Position numbers and translations under genes: made by a program. The notes beneath the pieces were generated by a model, which worked only from the letters and a program-made list of their open reading frames with translations, did not search any database and had not been told where the DNA came from. A stretch of 33,732 nucleotides of DNA from Lysobacteraceae bacterium. Lineage in GTDB: Bacteria > Pseudomonadota > Gammaproteobacteria > Xanthomonadales > Ahniellaceae. Location of the stretch: positions 1 to 33,732 of the forward strand of contig JAJTHZ010000195.1 in NCBI GenBank assembly GCA_021299185.1, read 5' to 3'. Below are positions 9,758 through 17,452 of this stretch, piece after piece. Numbering within the stretch: the first letter of the stretch is position 1; every line of letters begins with the position of its first letter.

Positions 9758-10768
9758 TCAGGCGCCCTTGCTCCAGCGCCCCAGCGCCGCGAGTCCGTTC
9801 TCGCGCGCGCGCTGGGCGACGATCTTCTGCGCCGCGGCGAAGTTGCCCTTCATGTCGGCCGCCCACAACTTGAGCGCGGCCGACTGCATCGCGCGGCCGT
9901 AGGAGAACGACAGCGGCCACGGGTGCGGGCCCATCTGGTTCATCGCGTTGAGGTGCGCGGTCGCGTCCTCGTCGGACTGCCCGCCGGAGAGGAACACGAT
10001 GCCCGGCAGGATCGCCGGCACCGCGGACTTCAGGCAGCGGATCGTCTCCGCGGCCACCGTCTCGGCGTCGGCCTTGTCCTTGCAGTCCTTGCCGGCGATC
10101 ACCATCGAGGCCTTCAGGATGGTGCCTTCGAGCATCACGTTCTGCTCGTACAGCGCGCCGAACAGCGAGCGCAGCGTGGCCTCGGTGACGTCGTAGCAGA
10201 CCTCGATGTCGTGGTCGCCGTCCATCAGCACCTCGGGCTCGACCATCGGCACGATGCCGGCTTCCTGGCACAGCGCGGCGTAGCGCGCCAGCGCGTGCGC
10301 GTTGGACTCGATGCAGGTCGACGAGGGCGCGTCCTCGCCGATGTTGATCACCGCGCGCCACTTGGCGAACTTGGCGCCGAGGCGCGCGTACTCCTCGAGG
10401 CGCTGGCGCAGGCCGTCGAGGCCCTCGGTGACCACTTCGCCGGGGCAGCCGGCCAGCGGCACCGGGCCCTTGTCGACCTTGATGCCGGGCAGGATGCCGG
10501 CATCCATCATGACCTTGGTGAACGGCACGCCGGCGCGCGTCGACTGGCGGATCGTCTCGTCGTAGAGGATCGCGCCGGAGATGTGGTCGCCGAGGTTCGG
10601 CGCGGTCAGCAGCATCTCGCGGTAGGCGCGGCGGTTGTCCTCGCTGTTCTCGACGCCGACGCCCTCGAAGCGCTTCTTGATCGTGTTGGTCGATTCGTCG
10701 ATCGCGATGATGCCCTTGCCCGGGGCGACCATGGCCTGGGCGATGTCGGCGAGTTGTTCGATGCTCAT
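9758..10768 (-). CDS. fda: Fructose-bisphosphate aldolase, class I
   Basis: A Schiff-base (class I) aldolase of the eukaryote-like Glycolytic family (336 aa), cleaving fructose 1,6-bisphosphate to dihydroxyacetone phosphate and glyceraldehyde 3-phosphate in glycolysis and reversing this in gluconeogenesis. Signatures are GKGIIAIDESTNTIKKRF at 17-34, the substrate-site lysines in FAKWRAVINIG (134-144), Glu in MVEPEVLMDGDHD (175-187), and the Schiff-base lysine Lys219 in MLEGTILKASMVIAGKD. FLSGGQSDEDATAHLNAMN follows, then PWPLSFSYGRAMQ. The C-terminus ends WSKGA, without the terminal Tyr of animal enzymes. The gene stands apart from other glycolytic genes. The family assignment is firm; the symbol is conventional. 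Confidence 0.96.
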   Translation of the reverse strand: MSIEQLADIAQAMVAPGKGIIAIDESTNTIKKRFEGVGVENSEDNRRAYREMLLTAPNLGDHISGAILYDETIRQSTRAGVPFTKVMMDAGILPGIKVDKGPVPLAGCPGEVVTEGLDGLRQRLEEYARLGAKFAKWRAVINIGEDAPSSTCIESNAHALARYAALCQEAGIVPMVEPEVLMDGDHDIEVCYDVTEATLRSLFGALYEQNVMLEGTILKASMVIAGKDCKDKADAETVAAETIRCLKSAVPAILPGIVFLSGGQSDEDATAHLNAMNQMGPHPWPLSFSYGRAMQSAALKLWAADMKGNFAAAQKIVAQRARENGLAALGRWSKGA

Positions 10769-10849
10769 GGCGGGCTCGTTGGCAGGCGGCGGGGGCCGAT
10801 ATTGTAGGACGGTTGCCCCGGTGCCGCACGCCGCGACGGCGCGGGCGCC

Positions 10850-12115
10850 TCAGGCGGGGCGCTGGCCGGGCACCGGCGGGTAGCGGCCCAGCGCGAGCAG
10901 GATCACCGCCCCGAACACGAAGCAGCCGGCCGCCACGTAGAGGATCGGGTCGTAGTGCCCGGTGACGTCGCGCACCCGGGCGTAGACCAGCGGCGACACT
11001 GCCGAGGCGATGCCGAAGGGCATGTACAGCATGCCGTAGATCTTGCCGTAGTGGCGCATGCCGAAGTAGCGCCCGGCGAGGTAGGCGATCAGGTCGCTCT
11101 CGGCGCCGGCGGCGAAGCCCAGCAGGAACGCCGCGACCAGCGCGAGCTGCATCGTGAGTCCGGCGTCGGCCAGCAGCCAGCACGACACCGCGGGCAGCGA
11201 CAGGATCGGCAGCACCACGATCGGCGCCCAGAAGCGGTCCAGCAGCATGCCGGTGAGGATGCGCCCGACCAGGATCGACAGGCCCAGCACGCTCATCACG
11301 GTGGCCGCCTGCTCGCGCGAGATCGCGTGGTCGGCGAGGATCTGCTGCATGTTGATGTGCGCCCCGCCGTAAGCGAAGGCCACTGCCGCGATCGAGACGA
11401 ACATCAGCCAGAAGCGATAGTCGCGGAACGCCTCGCCGAGCGTGGCGCCGGGCAGCACGCCGCCGCTGCTGCCGGCGGCGATCTGCGGCGGGCGCTCTTC
11501 CGGCCGCGGCTCGCGGAACAGCAGGAAGCCGACCGGCAGCGCGACCAGCAGCGGCAGCAGCGCGATCGCGCCGTAGGCGATGCGCCAGCCGAAGGATTCG
11601 ATCAACCACACGGTCAGCGGCGGCAGGATCATCGCCGCGAGGCTGGTGCCCACCAGGGTGATGCCGAGCGCCAGCCCGCGATGGCGGAAGAACCACAGGT
11701 TGACCGCGCGCGACCAGGTCACCGGCGTGGAGCCGATGCCGACCAGGCCCACCAGCAGCCAGATCGCGTAGTAGCCGAACAGCGAGGCCGGCATCATGCC
11801 GAAGCACGCAAAGGTGACGGCGAAGGCCGCGAGCGACCACAGCGCCACCGGGCGCACGCCGTAGCGGTCGGCCAGCGAGCCGAACACCGGCGCCAGCAGC
11901 GAGGCGACGATGCCGAAAATGGTCACGCCGGCCGCGATCTCGGCGCGCGACCAGCCGAACTCGGCGTTCAGCGGCCCCATGAAGAAGCCGATGGTGTTGA
12001 ACGGGATCGGCGACGCGCCGAAGGCCACGCCCAGCATCGCCGCCAGCAGCACCTTCCAGCCGAGGCGGAACTCCGGATGCGAAGCGCCGCTGGAAGCCCC
12101 TGCCGATGCGCTCAT
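10850..12115 (-). CDS. MFS transporter, monocarboxylate/OFA-like
   Basis: A 12-helix major facilitator carrier of 421 aa. The hydrophobic segments are regular, with the first at about 21-45. The loop 2-3 signature appears as GSLADRYGVRPV (about 99-110), and a related GRILTGMLLDRFW is in the second half. The pattern SRAVNLWFFRHRGLALGITLVG resembles monocarboxylate/oxalate-formate-type MFS proteins (W-F-x-x-R-R-G-x-A-x-G). The substrate cannot be deduced; a small carboxylate is the best guess. No substrate-related gene adjoins it. The GGGCCC-repeat region lies immediately upstream. Confidence 0.85.
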   Translation of the reverse strand: MSASAGASSGASHPEFRLGWKVLLAAMLGVAFGASPIPFNTIGFFMGPLNAEFGWSRAEIAAGVTIFGIVASLLAPVFGSLADRYGVRPVALWSLAAFAVTFACFGMMPASLFGYYAIWLLVGLVGIGSTPVTWSRAVNLWFFRHRGLALGITLVGTSLAAMILPPLTVWLIESFGWRIAYGAIALLPLLVALPVGFLLFREPRPEERPPQIAAGSSGGVLPGATLGEAFRDYRFWLMFVSIAAVAFAYGGAHINMQQILADHAISREQAATVMSVLGLSILVGRILTGMLLDRFWAPIVVLPILSLPAVSCWLLADAGLTMQLALVAAFLLGFAAGAESDLIAYLAGRYFGMRHYGKIYGMLYMPFGIASAVSPLVYARVRDVTGHYDPILYVAAGCFVFGAVILLALGRYPPVPGQRPA

Positions 12116-12195
12116 GCCCTGCCCCCGCGTGGATGGTCGGGGGAGGATAGGCGATGGGGTGCGGCGGCGCCACGGGCTGCGCGGCTAAGGGAAGA

Positions 12196-12340
12196 GGGTA
12201 CAGGGCCCAGGGTATAGCCGACGGAATGCAGCCTCCCGCGATGCGATGCATGCGGGTGACGACCGCATCGCAGGAGCCATCATGCGCCCGCCCCCGTGCG
12301 GCCCGCCGCGCCCTTCACCTATACCCTGGGCCCTGTACCC
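12196..12340. repeat. GGGCCC inverted-repeat element, copy A (145 bp)
   Basis: The left end 12196-12217 begins GGGTACAGGGCCCAGGG and continues TATAG. The right end 12319-12340 is its exact 22-bp reverse complement. The interior includes GCGATGCG and CGCATCGC, which can form an internal 8-bp hairpin, and is similar to the interior of copy B at 26854-26997. Size and ends resemble a MITE, but no target-site duplication is obvious. Confidence 0.85.
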
Positions 12341-12483
12341 GCGTCACAGCGGGCCCAGGGCTCAGGGCCCAGTGAAGAGCGCGCTCGAAGCGATGCCTCT
12401 GTACCCTGGGCCCTGTACCCGCGTGACAGCGGGCCCAGGGCCCAGCGCTCAGGGCCCAGCAAACAGCCCGCTCGAAGCGATGC
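12321..12483. repeat. Tandem duplication, about 80-bp period, of the GGGCCC element end
   Basis: The copies start at 12321 and 12401. Each begins with TACCCTGGGCCCTGTACCCG, continues through a segment with CAGCGGGCCCAGGG, and ends CTCGAAGCGATGC. The second copy has a few extra bases. The element's right end has therefore been amplified together with unrelated flank. Confidence 0.8.
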
Positions 12484-12487
12484 TCTT

Positions 12488-12543
12488 CTGGGCCCTGGGC
12501 TCTGGGCCCTGGGCCCTGGGCCCTGGGCCCTGGGCCCTCAGCC
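12488..12543. repeat. CTGGGCC 7-bp tandem array
   Basis: Seven near-perfect CTGGGCC units (one CTGGGCT) are followed by a degenerate CTCAGCC. The array ends 22 bp before the stop codon of the cystathionine gene. A three-unit array of the same heptamer is at 30220-30240. Confidence 0.9.
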
Positions 12544-12564
12544 CTCACCACCCATCCCCCGCAC

Positions 12565-13725
12565 TCAGCCGAGCGCCGCCTCCAACTCCGCCCGCAGATC
12601 CCCAACATCCTCCACGCCGACCGACAGCCGCACCAGGTTGTCGTGGATGCCGAGCACCTGGCGCCGCTCCGGCGGCACCGAGGCGTGGGTCATGATCGCC
12701 GGGTGGTTGATCAGGCTCTCCACGCCGCCGAGCGATTCGGCCAGCGCGAACAGCGTGCAGCGCTCCATCATGCGCCGGGTCTCGGCCAGCCCGCCCTTGA
12801 TGTAGACGCTGACGATGCCGCCGAAGCCGTGCATCTGGCGCTTGGCCAGCTCATGCTGCGGATGCTCCGGCAGGCCGGGGTAGATCACGCGCTCGATGTT
12901 GCGGTGGCCGCGCAGCCACTGTGCGAGCTCCAGCGCCGACTCGCAGTGCGCGCGCATGCGCAGGTGCAGGGTCTTGACCCCGCGCAGCGCGAGGAAGGAA
13001 TCGAACGGCCCCTGGATCCCGCCGACCGCGTTCTGCAGGAACGTCATCTTCTCGGCGATCTCGGGGTGGTCGCCGACCACCACCACGCCACCGACCATGT
13101 CGGAGTGCCCGTTGAGGTACTTGGTGGCCGAGTGCATCACCATCGTCGCGCCGAACTCCAGCGGGCGCTGCACGATCGGCGAGCAGAACGTGTTGTCGAC
13201 CACCAGGATGATCCCGCGCGCGCGCGCGAAGTCGCCGAGCCGCGCGAGGTCGACCACCTTGAGCATCGGGTTGGTCGGCGTCTCGGCCCAGATCATGCGC
13301 GTGTTCGGCTTCACCGCCGCCGCCAGCGCGTCCATGTCGTTGAGGTCGACGAAGCTGAAGTCGAGCCCGGCCGAACGCCGGCGCACGCGCTCGAACAAAC
13401 GGTAGGTGCCGCCGTAGACGTCGTCCATGCAGACCACGTGCGAGCCGGAATCGAGCAGCTCCAGCACAGTCGAGGTCGCGGCGAGACCCGACGCGAAGGC
13501 ATAGCCGCGGGTGCCACCCTCGAGGTCGGCGATGCAGCGCTCCCAGGCGAAACGCGTGGGATTGTGCGAGCGCGAGTACTCGAAGCCCTGGTGCACGCCG
13601 GGGCTCGACTGCACGTAGGTGCTGGTGGCGTAGATCGGCGTCATCACCGCCCCGGTCGAGGGATCGGGGGACTGGCCGGCATGGATGGCTCGGGTGGCGA
13701 GGGCGTGGGTTTTCTGGGCGGTCAT
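12565..13725 (-). CDS. Cystathionine gamma-lyase/gamma-synthase family PLP enzyme
   Basis: A Cys/Met-metabolism PLP enzyme (386 aa, full length). The PLP lysine is Lys202 in MHSATKYLNGHSDM. Other landmarks are IHAGQSPDPSTGAVMTPIYA at the N-terminus, YSRSHNPTR (50-58), FASGLAATSTV (78-87), VYGGTYRLFE (103-112) and VESLINHPA near the C-terminus. It closely resembles the Xanthomonas oryzae protein called XometC, a cystathionine gamma-lyase-like enzyme as I recall it. Gamma-synthase activity (forward transsulfuration) cannot be excluded by reading. A cystathionine beta-synthase gene 3.7 kb upstream on the same strand favours reverse transsulfuration: homocysteine plus serine to cystathionine, then to cysteine. 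The AAA+ gene lies between the two. Confidence 0.92.
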   Translation of the reverse strand: MTAQKTHALATRAIHAGQSPDPSTGAVMTPIYATSTYVQSSPGVHQGFEYSRSHNPTRFAWERCIADLEGGTRGYAFASGLAATSTVLELLDSGSHVVCMDDVYGGTYRLFERVRRRSAGLDFSFVDLNDMDALAAAVKPNTRMIWAETPTNPMLKVVDLARLGDFARARGIILVVDNTFCSPIVQRPLEFGATMVMHSATKYLNGHSDMVGGVVVVGDHPEIAEKMTFLQNAVGGIQGPFDSFLALRGVKTLHLRMRAHCESALELAQWLRGHRNIERVIYPGLPEHPQHELAKRQMHGFGGIVSVYIKGGLAETRRMMERCTLFALAESLGGVESLINHPAIMTHASVPPERRQVLGIHDNLVRLSVGVEDVGDLRAELEAALG

Positions 13726-14027
13726 CGGTCGACGTCGTTGGAATCGATGGGGTTTGGGAGCAGGACACGGGGGCGAGCCGGAACATGCCGGCGCGGCACG
13801 GCCGGCGGCCGAACACCGAACCGAACCGCACCCGCAGCGGGCAGCGACCGCGCACGCGCCTGGACGACGCCATCCCGCACCGCTCCCGGGGTGCGATCAC
13901 CCGGCGGCACCGGTCCTACGGCCCCACCAAGGCACGCCACGGCCAGCCGCCGACGGCCACCCGCGAAGGGTACCGCGCGCGGGATGCACTGGCGCGTGGT
14001 GGCCGCCCGGCGCTTCGCGGACCGCCC
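13726..14027. other. 302-bp spacer without a recognised gene
   Basis: This spacer lies between the AAA+ gene stop and the cystathionine gene start, both minus strand. It presumably carries the latter's promoter, but no convincing -35/-10 pair, hairpin with T-run or repeat is visible. The frames that cross it are GC-rich shadows. Confidence 0.6.
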
Positions 14028-17000
14028 TCACGCACGCTCGCCGTCACCGGCGAACAGGTCGAAGTCGCCGCCGAGCACGCGATCGAGGCGCCCCGTCCGC
14101 CAGCCGCGCACGGCGTCACGGACCAGCGGCGCCGGACGTTCGGTGTAGCGTCGGCACGGCCGGTTGGCGTCGACGGCGGCCACACCATCGGCTTCGACCA
14201 CCACCCGCACGGTCGCGCGTGCGGCACCTTCGGCATCGCCGCCGTCGAGCACGTGCAGGCCTGTCTCGTCCCGCAACAAGGCGAACGCGCCGAAGCCGGA
14301 AACGCTCAGCTGGACTTCACGGCCATCCGCGTCGTCGGCGCGCTGCATGCGCATGCCGCGGGCTTCGGCCCATGCGCGGTACATCCCGACCAGCCGCTCG
14401 CGCCAGCCCGCGGCCACCGCATGGCGGTCGTCGACCAGCTGCAGGCGCACCGAGGCGTCCTCGGGCTCACCGGCCTCGAGCGCAGCGCAGCCTTGGCGCA
14501 TGGCGAGGATGAGCAGGGCCAGCCTGCGCACGAGGTCGACCGCGCCGCGCGGCCCGGAACGCTGCAGGCGCCCGTGCAGCGAGCGCGCCGAACGCAGGCC
14601 CGCGCCCAGCCGGTCCATCCGCTCGAGCTGGTCCAGCACCGGGCGGCGGTCGTCGCGCTGCCAGAAGTCGGGATGCTGCATCGCCTGTGCGAGCGCCGCA
14701 TTGCGCGTGGTCCAGTCGTCGTCGGACATCCACGCGTCGAGTGCGTCGATCTCGCGCGCGAGGGCCACCAGCACGTCGGTCGCGCCGCGCGGATCCAGCG
14801 CGATCGCGCGCAGGCCGGGGCCGCCGCGTTCCGCGGCATCCTCCGCGACCGGCTCAGCCGCACCGCCGTCGGGATCGACGAAGCGAACCGCCAGCGCATC
14901 GCGGTCGCCATGCACGAACAGGAACTGCTCGCCGCTGGGCACGCGGTGCTCGACCATGGTGCGCGCCAGCGGCGCGAGAAGGTACTGGTCGATCGCCCGG
15001 CGCAGTGGTCGCGCGCCGAGGTCGGGCGTGAAGCCGCGGTCGAGCAGGAACTCGATCGCCGATGGCTCCCATTCCACCGCCCAGTCTCGTTGCCGGAAGC
15101 CTCGTCGCTCCAGCACGTCGCGCAGTTCCTTGGCGAGGATGTCGCGCATCAACGCGCGGGTGAGCGGGTTGAACACCACGACTCGGTCGATCCGGTTGAC
15201 GAACTCGCGACGGAAGGTGTCCTGCAGCGCGCGATCGACCGAAGACCGCGAGAAACCACCGGCTTGCGCGGTGAATCCGGCGCCGGAGCGCGCCGCGATC
15301 GTCGATCCGAGGTTGGAAGTCATCAGCACAATGCTGTGCCGGAAGTCGGCGGTATTGCCGGCACGGTCGGTCAGGCGGCCGTCATCGAACACCTGCAGGA
15401 ACAGGTCCCATACCCGCGGGTGCGCTTTCTCGAACTCGTCCAGCAGCACGACCGCGAAAGGGGTGCTGCGGATGCGCGCGGCTAGCGCGCCGGCGCGGCC
15501 GCCAGCGCCCTCGTCGATCAAACGCCATGCGGAATCTTCCCCCTGGTACTCGCTCATGTCGAACCGGAGCATGCGTTCCGGGCTGCCGAAGAGCACTTCG
15601 GCGAGGGTCTTCGCGAGCTCGGTCTTGCCGGTCCCGGTCGGCCCCGCGAACAGGAACACGCCGATCGGCCGTCCGGGGTCGGTCAGTCCCGCCTTGAGCA
15701 TGCTGATCCGGTCGACCAGGCAGTCGACGGCCTCGTCCTGGCCGATCACCCGACGCAGGAAGCGCGTGCGCAGCGCATCGAGGTCGAGCGGGCGCTCGAC
15801 GTCGAGGATCTCCGCCGGAATCCCCGAGCGGCGAGCGAGGGTGGCGAGCAACTGATCTCGACGCAGCGGAAGGGCCGCAGGGTCCTCGGCGCGCGCCGCC
15901 TCGAGGGCATCGCGCAGCAACGAGATCGTGCGACCCGGTTCGGCGCCCGTCGGGAAGATCTGCCGTGCCAGGGACGTCGCTTCGTCGATCACCGATGGTC
16001 CCGCGACCTCGCGGCCGAGACGCTCGCGCCACTGCGCGCACCAGGCCAGCGCGAGCGCGCGCGTGGCGGCGGCGTCGAGCGGTTCCACGCGCACGGCGGG
16101 CAGCAGCGTTGCCACTCGCGGCCGTTCGGTGCGCACCCGCGCCCAGGCCGCGTCGGTCGATTCGCCGAGCAGCTGGACGCCGCGCCGCTCGAGGTGCGGC
16201 AGCAGCAGGTCGAGCAGGCCGCGCGGGTTGCTGCTGTGCGCGCCGCTCTCCAGCCGCTGGTGACAGTCCGGGACGTACCAGAGCGCGGGACCCGACCCCA
16301 GCCCGGCGACCAGGTCCTCGATGCGCTGCTCGAGGTCGCCGACGAAGCGCTGCCCGGCATTGATCTGGCTCGGCGAAGCCTCGATGATTCGCCAGCCGCG
16401 TCGCGCGAGTTCGCGCACGACGACGCGGACCAGAGTCGTCTTGCCGCAGCCCGGTTCGCCCACCAGGACCAGGCTCGGGCGATCCGCACGCGCGAGGACG
16501 TCGACCACGGCGTCGGCCGCGCGACGCAGTCCCTCGGTCTCGCACACCGGTGGCGCGCCCTCGTCCTCGGTGCCCGCGTCACGACCGATGCTGGACAACT
16601 CGCGCAGGCCACGGCGCGCGCGCTGCACCGATCGCAGATGGGCGAGGAAGCCCTGCGCGAGCGGATGGCCGATCGCTGCGAGGATCTCGCCGTCGGACTC
16701 CGGGACCGCGAGGTCGCCGGAACCCACCGGCAGATGCGGGACGACGCCAGCCGCTTCCTGCGCGTCGAGCCAGCGGCGCAGCGCCATTCGGCTGGGCGGG
16801 TGCTCGGGCCACCACCACCGCGCCCGCAGCAGCACGTCCGCGGCCACCTCGGGGTCACGCCCGGCGGCGAGGTGCGCCAGGGCGAAGTGCAGGGCGAGGT
16901 AGCCCATGCGGTTGACCAGGCGCGCGAGGTCACGCCGAGAGTCGTCGCCGGCCTCCGCCATCGCGACGAGGGCGGCGCAACTCAGGGCGGTGTTCGACGA

Positions 17001-17384
17001 GGTGGCGAAGTTCAGGCGGTCCTGCGCTGCGTAGGCAGGGCTGGTGAGCAGCCGCACCGCCTCGCGGAATTCGGCGCGGTCCGCGATGTCTCCTGCGTGT
17101 TCGGCTTCCTCGCAGGCGTCCGCCAGTCCTCGCGTCAGCGCCAGCAGACGCAGGTGCACGGCATCCGGCGGTTGCGCGCCAGCGTCCGGCGCTTGCGGCG
17201 CGGCCTCCGGCGGCGCTGCCGGCGGCGCCTCGCGCGACGCCGACGCCGTGCCGCCGCCTGCGGCGTCCTGGTCGGGCTGCCGCGCCTGCGACGGTGGTTC
17301 CGGATGGTGCGCCGTCGGAACCTGGCGCACGCGCGCGATCAGCCATCCGACCGCCGCCCCGACGAGAAGGAAGGCGAGATCCAT
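14028..17384 (-). CDS. Membrane-anchored ClpA/B-like AAA+ protein with RF2-like C-terminal domain
   Basis: A 1118-aa protein. Residues 1-20 form one membrane helix, and about 25-75 are a Pro/Ala-rich linker. At 75-270 is an unassigned helical region. NBD1 (about 285-500) has Walker A GEPGCGKTT (319-327), but its Walker B reads LWYVPDCHQ, with Cys where the catalytic Glu belongs. NBD2 (about 540-740) is complete: IGQDEAVD, Walker A GPTGTGKTE (581-589), Walker B VVLLDEFEKAH, sensor-1 LMTSNLGS, arginine finger REFVNRID. A D2-small domain follows with GARPLRRAID. Residues about 870-1118 resemble release factor RF2: HPDFWQRDDRRPVL, MYRAWAEARGMR, VSGFGAFALLRDETGLHVL, and RRYTERPAPLVRDAVRGWRT then VLGGDF. 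The GGQ domain and SPF motif are absent. GAGG lies about 7 nt upstream of the ATG. It follows cystathionine beta-synthase by 68 bp. The function is unknown: NBD2 should power remodelling of a substrate. Confidence 0.85.
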   Translation of the reverse strand: MDLAFLLVGAAVGWLIARVRQVPTAHHPEPPSQARQPDQDAAGGGTASASREAPPAAPPEAAPQAPDAGAQPPDAVHLRLLALTRGLADACEEAEHAGDIADRAEFREAVRLLTSPAYAAQDRLNFATSSNTALSCAALVAMAEAGDDSRRDLARLVNRMGYLALHFALAHLAAGRDPEVAADVLLRARWWWPEHPPSRMALRRWLDAQEAAGVVPHLPVGSGDLAVPESDGEILAAIGHPLAQGFLAHLRSVQRARRGLRELSSIGRDAGTEDEGAPPVCETEGLRRAADAVVDVLARADRPSLVLVGEPGCGKTTLVRVVVRELARRGWRIIEASPSQINAGQRFVGDLEQRIEDLVAGLGSGPALWYVPDCHQRLESGAHSSNPRGLLDLLLPHLERRGVQLLGESTDAAWARVRTERPRVATLLPAVRVEPLDAAATRALALAWCAQWRERLGREVAGPSVIDEATSLARQIFPTGAEPGRTISLLRDALEAARAEDPAALPLRRDQLLATLARRSGIPAEILDVERPLDLDALRTRFLRRVIGQDEAVDCLVDRISMLKAGLTDPGRPIGVFLFAGPTGTGKTELAKTLAEVLFGSPERMLRFDMSEYQGEDSAWRLIDEGAGGRAGALAARIRSTPFAVVLLDEFEKAHPRVWDLFLQVFDDGRLTDRAGNTADFRHSIVLMTSNLGSTIAARSGAGFTAQAGGFSRSSVDRALQDTFRREFVNRIDRVVVFNPLTRALMRDILAKELRDVLERRGFRQRDWAVEWEPSAIEFLLDRGFTPDLGARPLRRAIDQYLLAPLARTMVEHRVPSGEQFLFVHGDRDALAVRFVDPDGGAAEPVAEDAAERGGPGLRAIALDPRGATDVLVALAREIDALDAWMSDDDWTTRNAALAQAMQHPDFWQRDDRRPVLDQLERMDRLGAGLRSARSLHGRLQRSGPRGAVDLVRRLALLILAMRQGCAALEAGEPEDASVRLQLVDDRHAVAAGWRERLVGMYRAWAEARGMRMQRADDADGREVQLSVSGFGAFALLRDETGLHVLDGGDAEGAARATVRVVVEADGVAAVDANRPCRRYTERPAPLVRDAVRGWRTGRLDRVLGGDFDLFAGDGERA

Positions 17385-17452
17385 CGGCGCCTCAGCGAGT
17401 CCTCATTGCGAATCGCCGGCCCCGGGCCTCGGGCGCACCGCAGTGCCGCATC

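Larger units (their letters stand above)
12116..12564. other. 449-bp gene-free region packed with GGGCCC repeats
   Basis: This region lies between the MFS start and the cystathionine gene stop, both on the minus strand. It contains an inverted-repeat element (12196-12340), an 80-bp direct duplication (12321-12483) and a 7-bp tandem array (12488-12543). Open frames here are products of the repeat and I reject them as genes. Confidence 0.85.

Noticed and set aside
12196-12340. Insertion sequence
   Set aside because: The terminal inverted repeats are present, but at 145 bp there is no transposase and no clear target duplication, so it is described as a repeat element only.
12246-12695. Protein-coding frame with repeated LGPVP and GPWALGP-like segments
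   Set aside because: The peptide repeats are translations of the GGGCCC DNA repeat in a non-coding gap, in several frames on both strands.
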